Shown: positions 6,415 through 13,943, numbered from the stretch's first letter. The stretch: 14,376 nt of DNA from Desulfurococcales archaeon ex4484_204 (GCA_002255065.1 NJEF01000011.1:1-14376), one strand, 5' to 3'. The notes: generated from the sequence alone by a model not told the origin. Translations and numbers: made by a program.

Positions 6415-6426
6415 TAAAACGTTTTA
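6415..6426. promoter_or_regulatory. 12-bp palindrome at the promoter position of the TauE/SafE gene
   Basis: TAAAACGTTTTA is a perfect palindrome, 32 bp before the TTG start at 6459. Its right half overlaps a TATA-like TTTTAGTTA. A dimeric regulator bound here would block the promoter. A related palindrome, AATAACGTTATT, lies after galT. Confidence 0.45.
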
Positions 6427-6458
6427 GTTACCTCAAGCCAGGGTACTAGGTTAGGGAT

Positions 6459-7250
6459 TTGAACCTTACTGTCTACAATGTATCGCTATACGTGGTCGTA
6501 GGGCTGGCCGCCTCGGCACTTGGCTCCATGTCCGGCCTCGGAGGGGGCTTCATAGCTGTACCGACACTTTACTACCTAGGCCTCGGCCCCTCCTTCGCCG
6601 TTGCTACCGCTAAGTTCATGGTTATGGTGAACTCCCTGGTTAGCAGTATTAGGTACTCTAAGAGGTTAAGGCCTCCGTTAGTGCTGTATGCGTCCGTGGT
6701 AGCCCCCATGATCGCCACGTCGTACCTAGGCGCCTACCTGGTCTCCATAGTACCCCCTAAGCCCTTAGCAGCTACCGTCTCAGCGGTACTGCTAGCTGGG
6801 TCTGTAAGGCTCATAGTAGGCGCTTTAAGGGGTAGGGACTCCTCTAGGGGAGGGCGTGACGTACCGGTAAACAGGCACGTAGTCCTTGTGGGTAGCGCTT
6901 CAGGGGCCTTATCAGGGCTGGTAGCAGGGCTCACAGGCCTTGGGGGAGGGATCGTTAACGTGCCAGTGTTCATGTACGTACTGGGCCTCACACCCCACCG
7001 AGCGGTGTCGCTGTCAATGGCATGCATCCTGCCAGCAGCTATAACGTCGGTAGCTAGGCACGTAGCCGATGGCAGGGTAGTGTTCAACGTAGCTATACCA
7101 CTAGCCGTAGGCGCCGTCCTAGGCGGGTGGGTAGGGCCTAGAGCAGCCATGAAGCTAAGCAGTAGGGCGCTAAGAACAGCTATAGGGATCATCATAGCAG
7201 CTGCCTCAGCCAGGATACTCATAGAGTCAGTGCTCACAGCCCTCACCTAG
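6459..7250 (+). CDS. TauE/SafE-family membrane permease (sulfite/organosulfonate exporter type)
   Basis: This 263-aa polytopic membrane protein contains two homologous halves. Each has a Gly-rich helix followed by a proline motif: GSMSGLGGGFIAVPTL near residue 22 and GLVAGLTGLGGGIVNVPVF near residue 155. That doubled pattern is diagnostic of the TauE/SafE (former DUF81) family, whose members move sulfite, sulfoacetate or other small anions across the membrane. Around eight hydrophobic helices can be seen, with a basic loop near residues 124-137 between the halves. The actual substrate is not known. TTG 6459 is used as the start; GTG 6492 in the same frame is possible, but the residues before it look like the beginning of the first helix. 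It lies 54 bp before galK on the same strand, so it may be cotranscribed, although galK has its own TATA-like box. Confidence 0.88.
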   Translation: MNLTVYNVSLYVVVGLAASALGSMSGLGGGFIAVPTLYYLGLGPSFAVATAKFMVMVNSLVSSIRYSKRLRPPLVLYASVVAPMIATSYLGAYLVSIVPPKPLAATVSAVLLAGSVRLIVGALRGRDSSRGGRDVPVNRHVVLVGSASGALSGLVAGLTGLGGGIVNVPVFMYVLGLTPHRAVSLSMACILPAAITSVARHVADGRVVFNVAIPLAVGAVLGGWVGPRAAMKLSSRALRTAIGIIIAAASARILIESVLTALT

Positions 7251-7266
7251 ATGGCTTAGCTTTAGA

Positions 7267-7299
7267 GATATATCGCTAGCAACCCTACTAAGGAGGGTG
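7267..7299 (+). promoter_or_regulatory. galK promoter and ribosome binding site
   Basis: GATATATC at 7267-7274 is a palindromic TATA-like sequence. GGAGGGTG at 7292-7299 is a strong ribosome site, 5 nt before GTG 7305. They support the galK start and suggest that the gal pair can be transcribed apart from the permease. Confidence 0.5.
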
Positions 7300-7304
7300 C
7301 TGGA

Positions 7305-8558
7305 GTGGGGGTTGCCAGAGAGTTCAGGTCCTTCTTTAGGAGGGACCCGGGTGTCACCGCCTCAGCCCCCGGCAGGGTCGACTTCCTAAACACCCACCAG
7401 GACTACAAGGGCTTACCGGTTGTTGCTATAGGGATTAACTTAAGGGTGTTCACAGCTGTAGGGAGGTCTAGCAGCGGCGATGTAACTGTTGTCTCAGGTA
7501 ACTTAATGGATGAAGGCTTACCGTGCATTGCTAGGTTTAACGCTAGGGATCCCTACCCTATTGAGGGCCGTAGCTTCAGCAGCTACGTTAAAGCTGTCGT
7601 AGCAGCGTTAATGAGGCAAGGTATTGAAGTAGGTGGTTTTAACGCATTCATTAGGGGCTACCTACCCATAGCTTCAGGGCTTGGAAGCAGTGCGGCACTA
7701 GCGGTGTCCCTCCTATGGGGCCTTAACGAGCTGTTCAGCCTTGGGTTAGGGAGGGTTGAGGTCGCCGAGATCGCGTATAGGGCTGAGCACGACGTTATGG
7801 GGATCCCATGCGGTAGGCTAGATCAGTACGCATCGGCATTCGGGGGGGTCTCCCTAATCAGGACTAGGCCCCCCTGCACCGTTGAAGAGCTTCCAAGGAT
7901 TAACGGCTCGCTCACAGTGCTTGATACGGGGGTTAAGCACAGCACTGCCGAGATCCACCCTGTAAGGCAAGGGGAGCTCGCTGAGGCCCTCCAACTAATC
8001 CTGAGGGGGTGCAGCGACCCTGGGCTGAGGAGCAAGCTATCCAGTAACTACTGGGATGTGGCGTGGGAGGAGCTCAGCGAGGAGGAGCTTAAACCATACG
8101 TTAACGCCCTCCCGGGCAGGCTAGCTAGGAGGGTATTATTCACCCTACGCATGCATAGATCCACAGTACTAGCTGTTAGGGCGCTTAAGGGTGGCGTTAC
8201 CAAGGACCTCGTTGATGAGGTTGCCGAGGTTATCGGTAGATCTATGAAGGACACCCTGAGTGAGGCTGGAGGCGGCGCTGACGCGCTGTTAAGGCTTGTA
8301 GGCGCTATAATGACGTACCAGCACAGGCTCCTCTCAGAGCTCTACGAGGTCAGCTCACCGATGCTTGATAGGCTTGTTGAGGTATCTCTTAAGGCGGGTG
8401 CCTACGGAGCTAAGCTATCCGGTGCAGGCCTCGGCGGGGCTGTAGTAGCTCTATCCCCTAACGCCGAGGTTGCTGAAGCGGTGGTTAGGGCTGGTGTAGG
8501 GGCTGGTGCTAGGGAGGGGTGGGTGGTTGAGGTTGACGAAGGTGTTAAGGTGCATTAG
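7305..8558 (+). CDS. galK: Galactokinase
   Basis: This GHMP kinase phosphorylates galactose with ATP to galactose-1-phosphate, the first Leloir step. All three GHMP motifs are present. Near residues 21-36 is APGRVDFLNTHQDYKG, the galactokinase signature in the form with Asn-Thr-His instead of the bacterial Gly-Glu-His. At 121-132 is the ATP loop PIASGLGSSAAL, and at 369-383 is AKLSGAGLGGAVVAL. GRLDQYASAFGG carries the catalytic base, D173. It is 417 aa, somewhat longer than the roughly 350-390 aa of many galactokinases, with the extra length apparently in the middle and C-terminal domain. The GTG start has a strong GGAGGGTG site. The gene ends 2 bp before galT, so the two are one unit. No galE lies in the window. 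Confidence 0.95.
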   Translation: MGVAREFRSFFRRDPGVTASAPGRVDFLNTHQDYKGLPVVAIGINLRVFTAVGRSSSGDVTVVSGNLMDEGLPCIARFNARDPYPIEGRSFSSYVKAVVAALMRQGIEVGGFNAFIRGYLPIASGLGSSAALAVSLLWGLNELFSLGLGRVEVAEIAYRAEHDVMGIPCGRLDQYASAFGGVSLIRTRPPCTVEELPRINGSLTVLDTGVKHSTAEIHPVRQGELAEALQLILRGCSDPGLRSKLSSNYWDVAWEELSEEELKPYVNALPGRLARRVLFTLRMHRSTVLAVRALKGGVTKDLVDEVAEVIGRSMKDTLSEAGGGADALLRLVGAIMTYQHRLLSELYEVSSPMLDRLVEVSLKAGAYGAKLSGAGLGGAVVALSPNAEVAEAVVRAGVGAGAREGWVVEVDEGVKVH

Positions 8559-8560
8559 CT

Positions 8561-9529
8561 ATGGGGGGCAGGCCCGTTATCGAGCTTAGATGGGACCCAA
8601 CCCTGGGGGAGTGGGTCCTGGTTTCAGCGATTAGGGAGGAGAGGCCCTGGCACCCTAGGCATGCATGCCCCTTCTGCCCAGGGGGTGGGGAGACGGGGCG
8701 TGGGTGGGACGTGCTAATCATTGAGAACAGGTACCCAGTCCTTAAGCCAGACCCCCCGGAGCCATCCACGCACAACTTCTACGGCACCCAGAAATCCATT
8801 GGTAGGTGCTACGTAGTTATTGAGACCCCCGAGCACGGGCTCGACGATATCAGCGACCTACCGGTTGAACACATAGTTAAGGTGGTTAACGCTGTTAGGG
8901 GTAAGGTCGTGGAGGCCTCTAAGCAGGCCCGGGCTACTTACCTGCTGTGGTTTAGGAATAAGGGTGAGGAGGTAGGGGTTTCACTAACACATCCCCACAG
9001 CCAGGTATACGTAACCCCCTTCATACCATCTAAGGTTTTGAGGGAGCTTAGCAACTCCCTTAAGTACTGGAGGTCTACCGGTAGGTGCCTCTTCTGCACC
9101 ATATTGAGGGCCGAGGTTAGCGACGACGTTAGGGTCGTGTTTAGAAACAGCAGCTGGGTTGCCTTCATACCGTTCTACGCCCACTGGCCCTTCGAGGTCC
9201 ACATATACCCTAGAAGGCACGTACAGCTCCTAACCCAGCTAAGCAGGGGGGAGGTCAAGGGCTTCGCGGAGGCTTTAAAGACCGTTCTATGCGGGTTTAA
9301 GAATCTCTTTAGGAGGCCTATGCCGTACGTCTTCGCGCTGCATCAAGCACCCCTCAGGGGTAGCTACCCACACTACCACCTACACCTAGAGATCTACGGG
9401 ATGTTCAGGTCGACGGGCCTGCTTAAGTACGCGGGGGGCATGGAGCTAGGCGGCGGCAACTTCACCTACGACTCAACACCTGAGGCTAACGCTGAGCTTC
9501 TGAGGAGGGCTTTAAGTAGGTGTGCCTAG
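8561..9529 (+). CDS. galT: Galactose-1-phosphate uridylyltransferase
   Basis: This HIT-superfamily enzyme exchanges UMP from UDP-glucose to galactose-1-phosphate, taking the galK product onward. The active-site motif is HPHSQ at 144-148, with H146 as the expected nucleophile that carries UMP. A CPFC pair at C36 and C39 fits the zinc site, and RCLFC near residue 173 resembles a further metal or structural pair. The later YHLHLEIYG block and the ending GGGNFTYDSTPEANAELLRRA match GalT C-terminal domains. Length is 322 aa, in the family range. ATG 8561 lies two bases after the galK stop, with AAGGTG eight bases upstream inside galK, so translation is likely coupled. The gene ends right before a 12-bp palindrome. 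Confidence 0.95.
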   Translation: MGGRPVIELRWDPTLGEWVLVSAIREERPWHPRHACPFCPGGGETGRGWDVLIIENRYPVLKPDPPEPSTHNFYGTQKSIGRCYVVIETPEHGLDDISDLPVEHIVKVVNAVRGKVVEASKQARATYLLWFRNKGEEVGVSLTHPHSQVYVTPFIPSKVLRELSNSLKYWRSTGRCLFCTILRAEVSDDVRVVFRNSSWVAFIPFYAHWPFEVHIYPRRHVQLLTQLSRGEVKGFAEALKTVLCGFKNLFRRPMPYVFALHQAPLRGSYPHYHLHLEIYGMFRSTGLLKYAGGMELGGGNFTYDSTPEANAELLRRALSRCA

Positions 9530-9530
9530 G

Positions 9531-9542
9531 AATAACGTTATT
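9531..9542. promoter_or_regulatory. 12-bp palindrome directly after galT
   Basis: AATAACGTTATT is a perfect palindrome starting one base after the galT stop and followed by TTCCC. It could act in 3'-end formation of the gal transcript or as a regulator site. It shares the AACGTT core with the palindrome before the TauE/SafE gene. The hairpin would be weak because it is A/T-rich with no loop. Confidence 0.35.
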
Positions 9543-9592
9543 TCCCTTAACCCATGAGTACTTTGGTGATAGCTATGGATGTGGATGGAGGG

Positions 9593-9600
9593 TTATTTAT
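9593..9600 (+). promoter_or_regulatory. nadE promoter TATA box
   Basis: TTATTTAT lies about 30 nt before GTG 9627, the distance expected for a leaderless archaeal mRNA. No clear ribosome site precedes the start, which agrees with leaderless translation. Confidence 0.55.
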
Positions 9601-9626
9601 GAACTCCTCGCGCGTAGCCTTACCGG

Positions 9627-10484
9627 GTGGTTGACGTGCTACCCCCGTACCTAAGGGTTGATTACAGGCTCGCTGAGAGGGTTATAGTCGACTTCATTAA
9701 GGAGTCGGTCGAGGAGGCAGGTGCTGAAGGCGTCGTTATAGGGCTTAGCGGCGGCGGTGACTCAGCAGTTGCTGCAGCATTAACCGTTAAGGCGTTAGGG
9801 CCTGGGAGGGTTAGAACCCTCTTCCTACCCGATAGGGAGAGCGATAAGCTCTCGCAGGTTATCGCCTATAAGGTCGCTGATAGGTTAGGGATTAGGTTCG
9901 ATGTCATAGATATAACGGGGGTAGTCACGGAGTTCCTAAGCGCTCTAGGCTACGACTACCGCACAGCACCCAGGATCCCTAAGGGTAACATTAAGGTTAG
10001 GTCTAGGATGACCCTCCTCTACTCGGTAGCTAACTTCGAGAACAGGCTGGTTGTTGGGACTAGCGATAGGTCTGAGTGGCTCATAGGCTACTTCACTAAG
10101 TGGGGTGATGGGGCTGCGGACATATACCCGATAATAGGCCTGTATAAGACGCAGGTTAGGGAGTTCGCTAAGTACCTAGACCTCCCCATCGAGGTGGTCA
10201 CTAGGCCCTCAACCCCTGACCTATGGCCCGGGCACACAGCCGAGGGGGAGCTAGGGGTAACCTACGACGTAATAGATGAGGTCCTCTATAGGGTGTTTGA
10301 TGAAGGGGTGCTCCCGGACGTGGTACCTAAGGTTGCAGGGATCTCTAAGGATGTCGTTGACAGGGTTATGGAGCTCCATAGGAGGTCGGAGCATAAGAGG
10401 GTGCCTCTCAGAGCGCCGTTCAGGAGCTTCATCCAGCTTAGGAGGGAGGGGGTAGCGGTTCGAGGGAGCCGCTACACCTCCTAG
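9627..10484 (+). CDS. nadE: NH3-dependent NAD+ synthase
   Basis: This enzyme adenylates nicotinic acid adenine dinucleotide and amidates it to NAD+, the last step of NAD synthesis. It is 285 aa with no glutaminase domain, so it is the ammonia-dependent type. The PP-loop SGGGDS is at 41-46. GTSDRSE (145-151), FTKWGDGAAD and PIIGLYKTQV (169-178) form the family's active-site block, and PSTPDLWPGHTAEGELG (195-211) is the substrate loop. All key regions appear intact. The GTG start is set by a TATA-like box about 30 bp upstream, suggesting a leaderless message. The last codons form one side of a strong hairpin that belongs to the terminator, so the C-terminal residues VAVRGSRYTS may be shaped by RNA constraints. 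It is a single-gene unit. Confidence 0.95.
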   Translation: MVDVLPPYLRVDYRLAERVIVDFIKESVEEAGAEGVVIGLSGGGDSAVAAALTVKALGPGRVRTLFLPDRESDKLSQVIAYKVADRLGIRFDVIDITGVVTEFLSALGYDYRTAPRIPKGNIKVRSRMTLLYSVANFENRLVVGTSDRSEWLIGYFTKWGDGAADIYPIIGLYKTQVREFAKYLDLPIEVVTRPSTPDLWPGHTAEGELGVTYDVIDEVLYRVFDEGVLPDVVPKVAGISKDVVDRVMELHRRSEHKRVPLRAPFRSFIQLRREGVAVRGSRYTS

Positions 10485-10505
10485 GGCGGTGGAGGATACA
10501 TTTTT
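10452..10505 (+). terminator. Hairpin plus T-run terminator at the end of nadE
   Basis: GTAGCGGTTC (10452-10461) pairs with GAGCCGCTAC (10466-10475): ten pairs including one G-U, around a GAGG loop, inside the last codons of nadE. A second small stem, CCTCC/GGAGG (10477-10481 and 10491-10495), spans the stop. TTTTT follows at 10501-10505. This resembles a bacterial-style intrinsic terminator, although archaeal termination mainly needs the T-run. Confidence 0.65.
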
Positions 10506-10604
10506 GAGGGGGTCGCTGTACTAATACTAGGTTGATGCCTTCTGTCCGAGCATAAGGGTTTATGGCAGGAGATCTCTAGGTTACTGATTAGGTATGGTAG
10601 GGGG

Positions 10605-11000
10605 GTGGTTGTTGCTGTAGAGCTGATCATAGTTGTCTCTGTCACCGCCCTCATAGTTCTAACGACGTACTACCTCGCTAGGGATATAAGGGCTGCGTGC
10701 GTGTTCGGGAGCACCGCTGAGCTACAGCTAATAATGAACGATATATTCCTGTTAATAGTGTATGCGGAGTTGATTAGAAGCATACTCGTTGCGTATAGGA
10801 GGCCCGAGATGTACTTAGTAGGTATAGCTGAGGTGGGCTTCGTGATCACTGTTAGGGAGGTGCTGGCCTCAGTGATATCCAGGACGACCATGGACTTAGC
10901 CCTAGCATCAGCATCGAGCCTGATCTTAGCCATCGTCCTCTGGATCCTCTACAAGAAGGTCCTACCGCATAAGAGGGGCTCCAAGGAGAGCGTTAAATAG
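10605..11000 (+). CDS. PsiE-like small membrane protein
   Basis: This 131-aa protein has four hydrophobic segments: about residues 3-24, 44-64, 68-88 and 97-116. Between them run short charged loops, and the tail is basic (KKVLPHKRGSKESVK). The pattern ELIRSILVAYRRPEMYLVGIAEVGF then VREVLASVI resembles the PsiE family (phosphate-starvation-inducible E), in which a Tyr-Arg loop and an Arg-Glu pair follow consecutive helices. The function of PsiE proteins is not known, and phosphate regulation is established only for the E. coli member. The start is GTG 10605, after a G-rich run that may serve as a ribosome site. A TATA-like GGTTTATGG near 10555-10563 is the likely promoter. It converges with the DNA glycosylase gene. 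The membrane nature is sure; the family is fairly sure. Confidence 0.8.
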   Translation: MVVAVELIIVVSVTALIVLTTYYLARDIRAACVFGSTAELQLIMNDIFLLIVYAELIRSILVAYRRPEMYLVGIAEVGFVITVREVLASVISRTTMDLALASASSLILAIVLWILYKKVLPHKRGSKESVK

Positions 11001-11029
11001 GGCCTCTACATATCCACCGCTGTTAAAGG

Positions 11030-11055
11030 GCACCAGCTTCTAAGCTGAGGTGCAG
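11030..11055. terminator. Hairpin between convergent PsiE-like and glycosylase genes
   Basis: CAGCTT-CT-AAGCTG forms a 6-bp stem. After a 2-nt bulge it extends with GCAC pairing to GTGC. It lies in the 114-bp gap between two convergent genes and could separate their transcripts. There is no T-run right after it, so the terminator call is weak. Confidence 0.35.
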
Positions 11056-11114
11056 GGGCTGCGTCGACCTCCCCAAGGATAGGGCTTTTCAAGGAGATTA
11101 GCGATGCCGGGGCC

Positions 11115-11723
11115 TTAGTGTAGGTCTAAACATTTTTTCAAAACGTAAGAGCTGTCCCTAATGTAGAATCTTAAAGGTTCTTCCAAGTCCTTATTAACCC
11201 CGATGCGTTGAGACCTAGCTATGGAGCCCTTTGGAACGCTTGAGTACTCCTCTATCGTTATAGGTGATGAGGGTTCGTATACAGGGAGCCCGTTAAGCTC
11301 CTTAGTTATCGATAGGGCCTTAGATAGCCTCCCAGGACCTCTAGCTAGCTCTACAACCTTCCTAACCCCTCTTAAAGCCTTCATAACCTCGACACCCTCA
11401 ACAGGTCTTAAAGCCCTAATCAATACGGCACCCACCCCGCCAGCTCCATGAGCTACTACGTTGAAGAGCCAGTTCCCGTGCACGCCGTATATTAGGGCGA
11501 TCCCTACATCCCCGCACAGCATCCTAGCTATCCTCCCACCCCTCCTAGCCCTCGAGGCCGGGTCCTCCGCGCCGTAGTACGCCTCCGCCTCAACAATAAC
11601 TCCCGCTAGCCTAACCCCCCTAAACCTCCTAACGAGGAGCTTCCCTAGCAACGACTCAGCTACCTCAGCAGGGTCCCTCAGGTAGAAACCCCTCGGTAAC
11701 GGGTTAGAGCTCACAGCGGCCAC
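11115..11723 (-). CDS. 3-methyladenine DNA glycosylase (AAG/MPG type)
   Basis: This base-excision repair enzyme removes alkylated or deaminated purines from DNA. It is 202 aa, normal for the family. The catalytic region reads VIVEAEAYYGAEDPAS, with E47 (the E-A-Y glutamate) in the place of the active-site base. YGVHGNWLFNVV matches the tyrosine/asparagine DNA-binding block, LIRALRPVEG follows, and ARGPGRLSKALSI is the family's G-P-G-x-L-x-x-A-L segment. The histidine normally found in D-P-A-S-H is an arginine here (R58), an unusual change near the flipped-base pocket. The start is GTG at 11723, preceded by a G-rich stretch; GTG three codons later (11714) is equally possible. It stands alone, facing PsiE, with a weak TATA-like sequence near 11770. 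Confidence 0.93.
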   Translation of the reverse strand: MAAVSSNPLPRGFYLRDPAEVAESLLGKLLVRRFRGVRLAGVIVEAEAYYGAEDPASRARRGGRIARMLCGDVGIALIYGVHGNWLFNVVAHGAGGVGAVLIRALRPVEGVEVMKALRGVRKVVELARGPGRLSKALSITKELNGLPVYEPSSPITIEEYSSVPKGSIARSQRIGVNKDLEEPLRFYIRDSSYVLKKCLDLH

Positions 11724-11959
11724 CCCTACCCCTAAGCGCTCCTCACATCGTTAACCCCTAAGGCGGTATAGCTTTTACGTTAAACCCGAAGGGGTAGCTA
11801 CCTTAAAATGTGCTTCAAGGGCTTGGGGCAAGCGCTAGAAGGCTGTTAAGGCCTGTAACAACTAACTTAGGGCTAGATAGGTAGGTTGCCAGACCTTACT
11901 GCCCGCTAGGAGGTCCTGTATTTAGGTGGCTTTCCATGATTATAACAGGCAGCGAAGGG

Positions 11960-11989
11960 GGTAGCGTAGAGGCGTAGGCCCTCGCTACC
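11960..11989. repeat. 7-bp perfect hairpin in the peptidase upstream spacer
   Basis: GGTAGCG (11960-11966) pairs exactly with CGCTACC (11983-11989). The 16-nt interior offers a further GAGG/CCTC pairing in an alternative fold. It may be part of an untranslated RNA or a regulator site; no T-run follows. Confidence 0.45.
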
Positions 11990-12072
11990 GCCTTAACACT
12001 TAGGGGAACTGTTTCAGTAATTGAGGGGCTCTTCACGTTAAACTTCGCTCCTTAATTAGGTACCGCTGATTG

Positions 12073-12112
12073 AAATATTTTACCTACCCCGCCGTAGTTA
12101 GAGTTTTGGTGG
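12073..12112 (+). promoter_or_regulatory. Promoter and ribosome site of the S9 peptidase gene
   Basis: AAATATTT (12073-12080) is a TATA-like box that would start transcription near 12103. GGTGG at 12108-12112 is the ribosome site, 4 nt before GTG 12117. The promoter looks intact even though the gene is broken. Confidence 0.5.
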
Positions 12113-12116
12113 TTGC

Positions 12117-13827
12117 GTGAGTAGCGGCCAGTACCCGCTAGAGAGGTTTATGGCTTTCGACAGCATCTACTCCTTCGCACCGCACCCCAGCGGTGACTCG
12201 GTTGCTGTAGGTATTAACACGTCGGGGCAGGTTAACGTATGGCTCTACAGCCTTAAGGGGTTGCCGAGGAGGTTAACGCCGTTCACTGAGAGGAGGGCGG
12301 TGCCGGTGTCGTGGGACCTCAGCGGCTTAAAGCTCCTCTTCACCACCGACTACCAGGGTGATGAAGCGTGGCAGCTCCACCTATACGAGGAGGGCTCCGG
12401 GTGGTTTAAGGACTTAGTGTTTGAGGAGGGTGTTACACACGTAGTTAGTAGGAGGTGCTGGTCCCCTAACGGGGAGTTAGCGTTCATGGCTAATAGGGAG
12501 GATAGGGGTAGGTTTGACCTATACATCCACGACCCCGTAACTGGTAGGGAGGTGTTCGTAGTTAAGGGTTTTGGGGGGTACCAGAAGCCGGTGTGGTTCT
12601 CCAACGCCCTCCTCCTAGAGGATCTGAGGGCCCATGAAGACACAACGATATACGTGGTCGACGTTAAGAGGGGGTCGGTAACGGAGCTAACACCGCATAG
12701 GGGTGAAGCGGTCTTCGACCCGATCGGTGAGTGGGGGAACGGGTTCTTCATGCTCACCGACGAAGGCTTAGAGCACGCAACGCTAGCCTATCGGTTAACG
12801 TTGAGGGGTACTCGAAGCTCTACGCACTAAGCCTCGAGGTCTTCAGGGTTAGGGAGGTTTGGAGCCCTGGAGGTGTTGTGTACGGTATCGCAGCTGCTAG
12901 GGGTAGGGACGTATTCTACGTGTTGCTAACGAAGCCCTCGAGGCCCATGGATATCTACAGGGTTGACTTAGAGGGGGGAGGGGTGGTTAGGGTTACGGAC
13001 ACCTTCTACGGTAGGGTTCCCGATGAGGTGCTGGTAAGGCCTGAGTCAGTGTGGTATGAAAGCTTCGACGGCAGGAAGATCCACGCATTCATCTACAGGC
13101 CCAGGTCTGAGGGCAGGGTCCCCGTCCTCGTGGTCCTCCATGGAGGGCCTGAGTCCCAGAGCAGGCCCTACTACTCAGCGCTAACCCAGTACCTAGTTAG
13201 TAGGGGTGTAGCTGTATGTTACCCGAACTTCAGGGGTTCCAGCGGCTACGGAAAGTCCTTCCAGAAGCTTATTAGGAGGGATTGGGGCGGTGGGGAGCTA
13301 AGGGATGTCGAGCACCTAGTTAAGTACCTCCTCAGCCAGCCGTGGGTGGATCCCGGCAGGCTAGGGGTGTTCGGGGGAGCTTCGGGGGCTTCCTAACCCT
13401 GTCCTGCATCACCAGGCACCCGAAGTACTGGAGAGTTGCCGCTGAGTGGTTCGGGCCATCAAACCTCGTAACGTTCACTAAGACGGTTCCCCCCTACTGG
13501 AGGAGGTACATGAGGGAGTGGGTAGGGGACCCGAGCGATCCCAGCGACATAAAGATGCTTGAGGAGAGGTCACCGATAAAGTACATAGGCAACGTTAGGA
13601 GCCCACTCCTAGTAGTTCAAGGGGCTAGGGACATAAGGGTTGTTAAGCAGGAGTCGGACCAGGTGGTTAACGAGCTGAGGAGGAGGGGTGTCGAGGTGAA
13701 GTACATAGTGTTCGAGGACGAGGGCCACGGGTTCAGCAAGGAGAGGAACTACAAGAAGGCGTTAAAGGAGACAGCGGAATTCATACTTAAACACCTAGCA
13801 GGGCGCGCGGTAACTAAGATTGTATAA
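12117..13827 (+). pseudogene. S9-family acylaminoacyl peptidase (prolyl oligopeptidase type), two frameshifts
   Basis: The intact family member is a cytoplasmic serine peptidase with an N-terminal beta-propeller and a C-terminal alpha/beta-hydrolase domain. Here three frames are needed: 12117-12791, about 12791-13375, and 13378-13827. At about 12790 the protein passes from LTDEGLEHATLAY to SVNVEGYSKLY by a -1 step; homologues, as I recall them, have some 35 further residues there, so a deletion is likely. At 13373-13377 a run of five Gs stands where six are needed for V-F-G-G-S-F-G-G-F. The reading shifts at the nucleophile-serine elbow and stops at 13396. Asp (QGARDIRVV) and His (DEGHGF) of the triad are present in the last frame. 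The rejoined protein would be about 570 aa. With no other stops, the damage is recent, or comes from sequencing/assembly error in a G homopolymer. GTG 12117 has a GGTGG ribosome site. Confidence 0.85.
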
Positions 13828-13865
13828 GGCTAAGGATGTAGGGACTCCATGGGTAAGTGGGGCCC

Positions 13866-13890
13866 GTTTAGGGGATCGCTAACCCTAAAC
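13866..13890. terminator. 8-bp perfect inverted repeat downstream of the peptidase gene
   Basis: GTTTAGGG (13866-13873) and CCCTAAAC (13883-13890) are exact reverse complements with a 9-nt loop, 38 bp after the peptidase stop. A hairpin in this place suits a 3' end. No T-run follows, so it could also be an operator for the next gene. Confidence 0.4.
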
Positions 13891-13934
13891 ACCAGGAACC
13901 CTTGAGATCGTTAACTGCTACTTAGAACCCTAAA

Positions 13935-13943
13935 GCTTAAAAT
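13935..13943 (+). promoter_or_regulatory. TATA box of the Thr-rich surface protein gene
   Basis: GCTTAAAAT lies about 35-40 nt before ATG 13977, so transcription would start near 13965-13970 with a very short leader. This supports the start chosen for the last gene. Confidence 0.5.

Larger units (their letters stand above)
11724..12116. other. 393-bp spacer between divergent glycosylase and peptidase genes
   Basis: I find no credible gene. The two short ATG frames (near 11818 and 11937) encode only about 13 residues each. The region holds the glycosylase promoter side, a small stem GCTTG-GGG-CAAGC (11821-11833), a larger hairpin at 11960-11989, and the peptidase promoter. A TATA-like CTTAAAAT near 11812 could drive a short RNA, but no known RNA class is recognisable. 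Confidence 0.5.

Noticed and set aside
6348..6449. Short 33-residue ATG frame between the coiled-coil gene and the permease
   Set aside because: There is no ribosome site or recognisable sequence, and it covers the palindromic promoter of the next gene.
10450..10476. tRNA-like TTCGA sequence near the end of nadE
   Set aside because: The GGTTCGAGG lies in a simple hairpin with no acceptor, D or anticodon arms around it.
11221..11451. 76-aa plus-strand frame
   Set aside because: It lies wholly inside the well-supported DNA glycosylase gene on the minus strand.
12789..13380. Programmed frameshifting as the explanation for the split peptidase
   Set aside because: There is no classical slippery heptamer with a downstream pseudoknot at the first site, that junction also appears to lack residues, and two separate programmed shifts in one archaeal gene would be very unusual. 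It is kept only as an option for the G-run.
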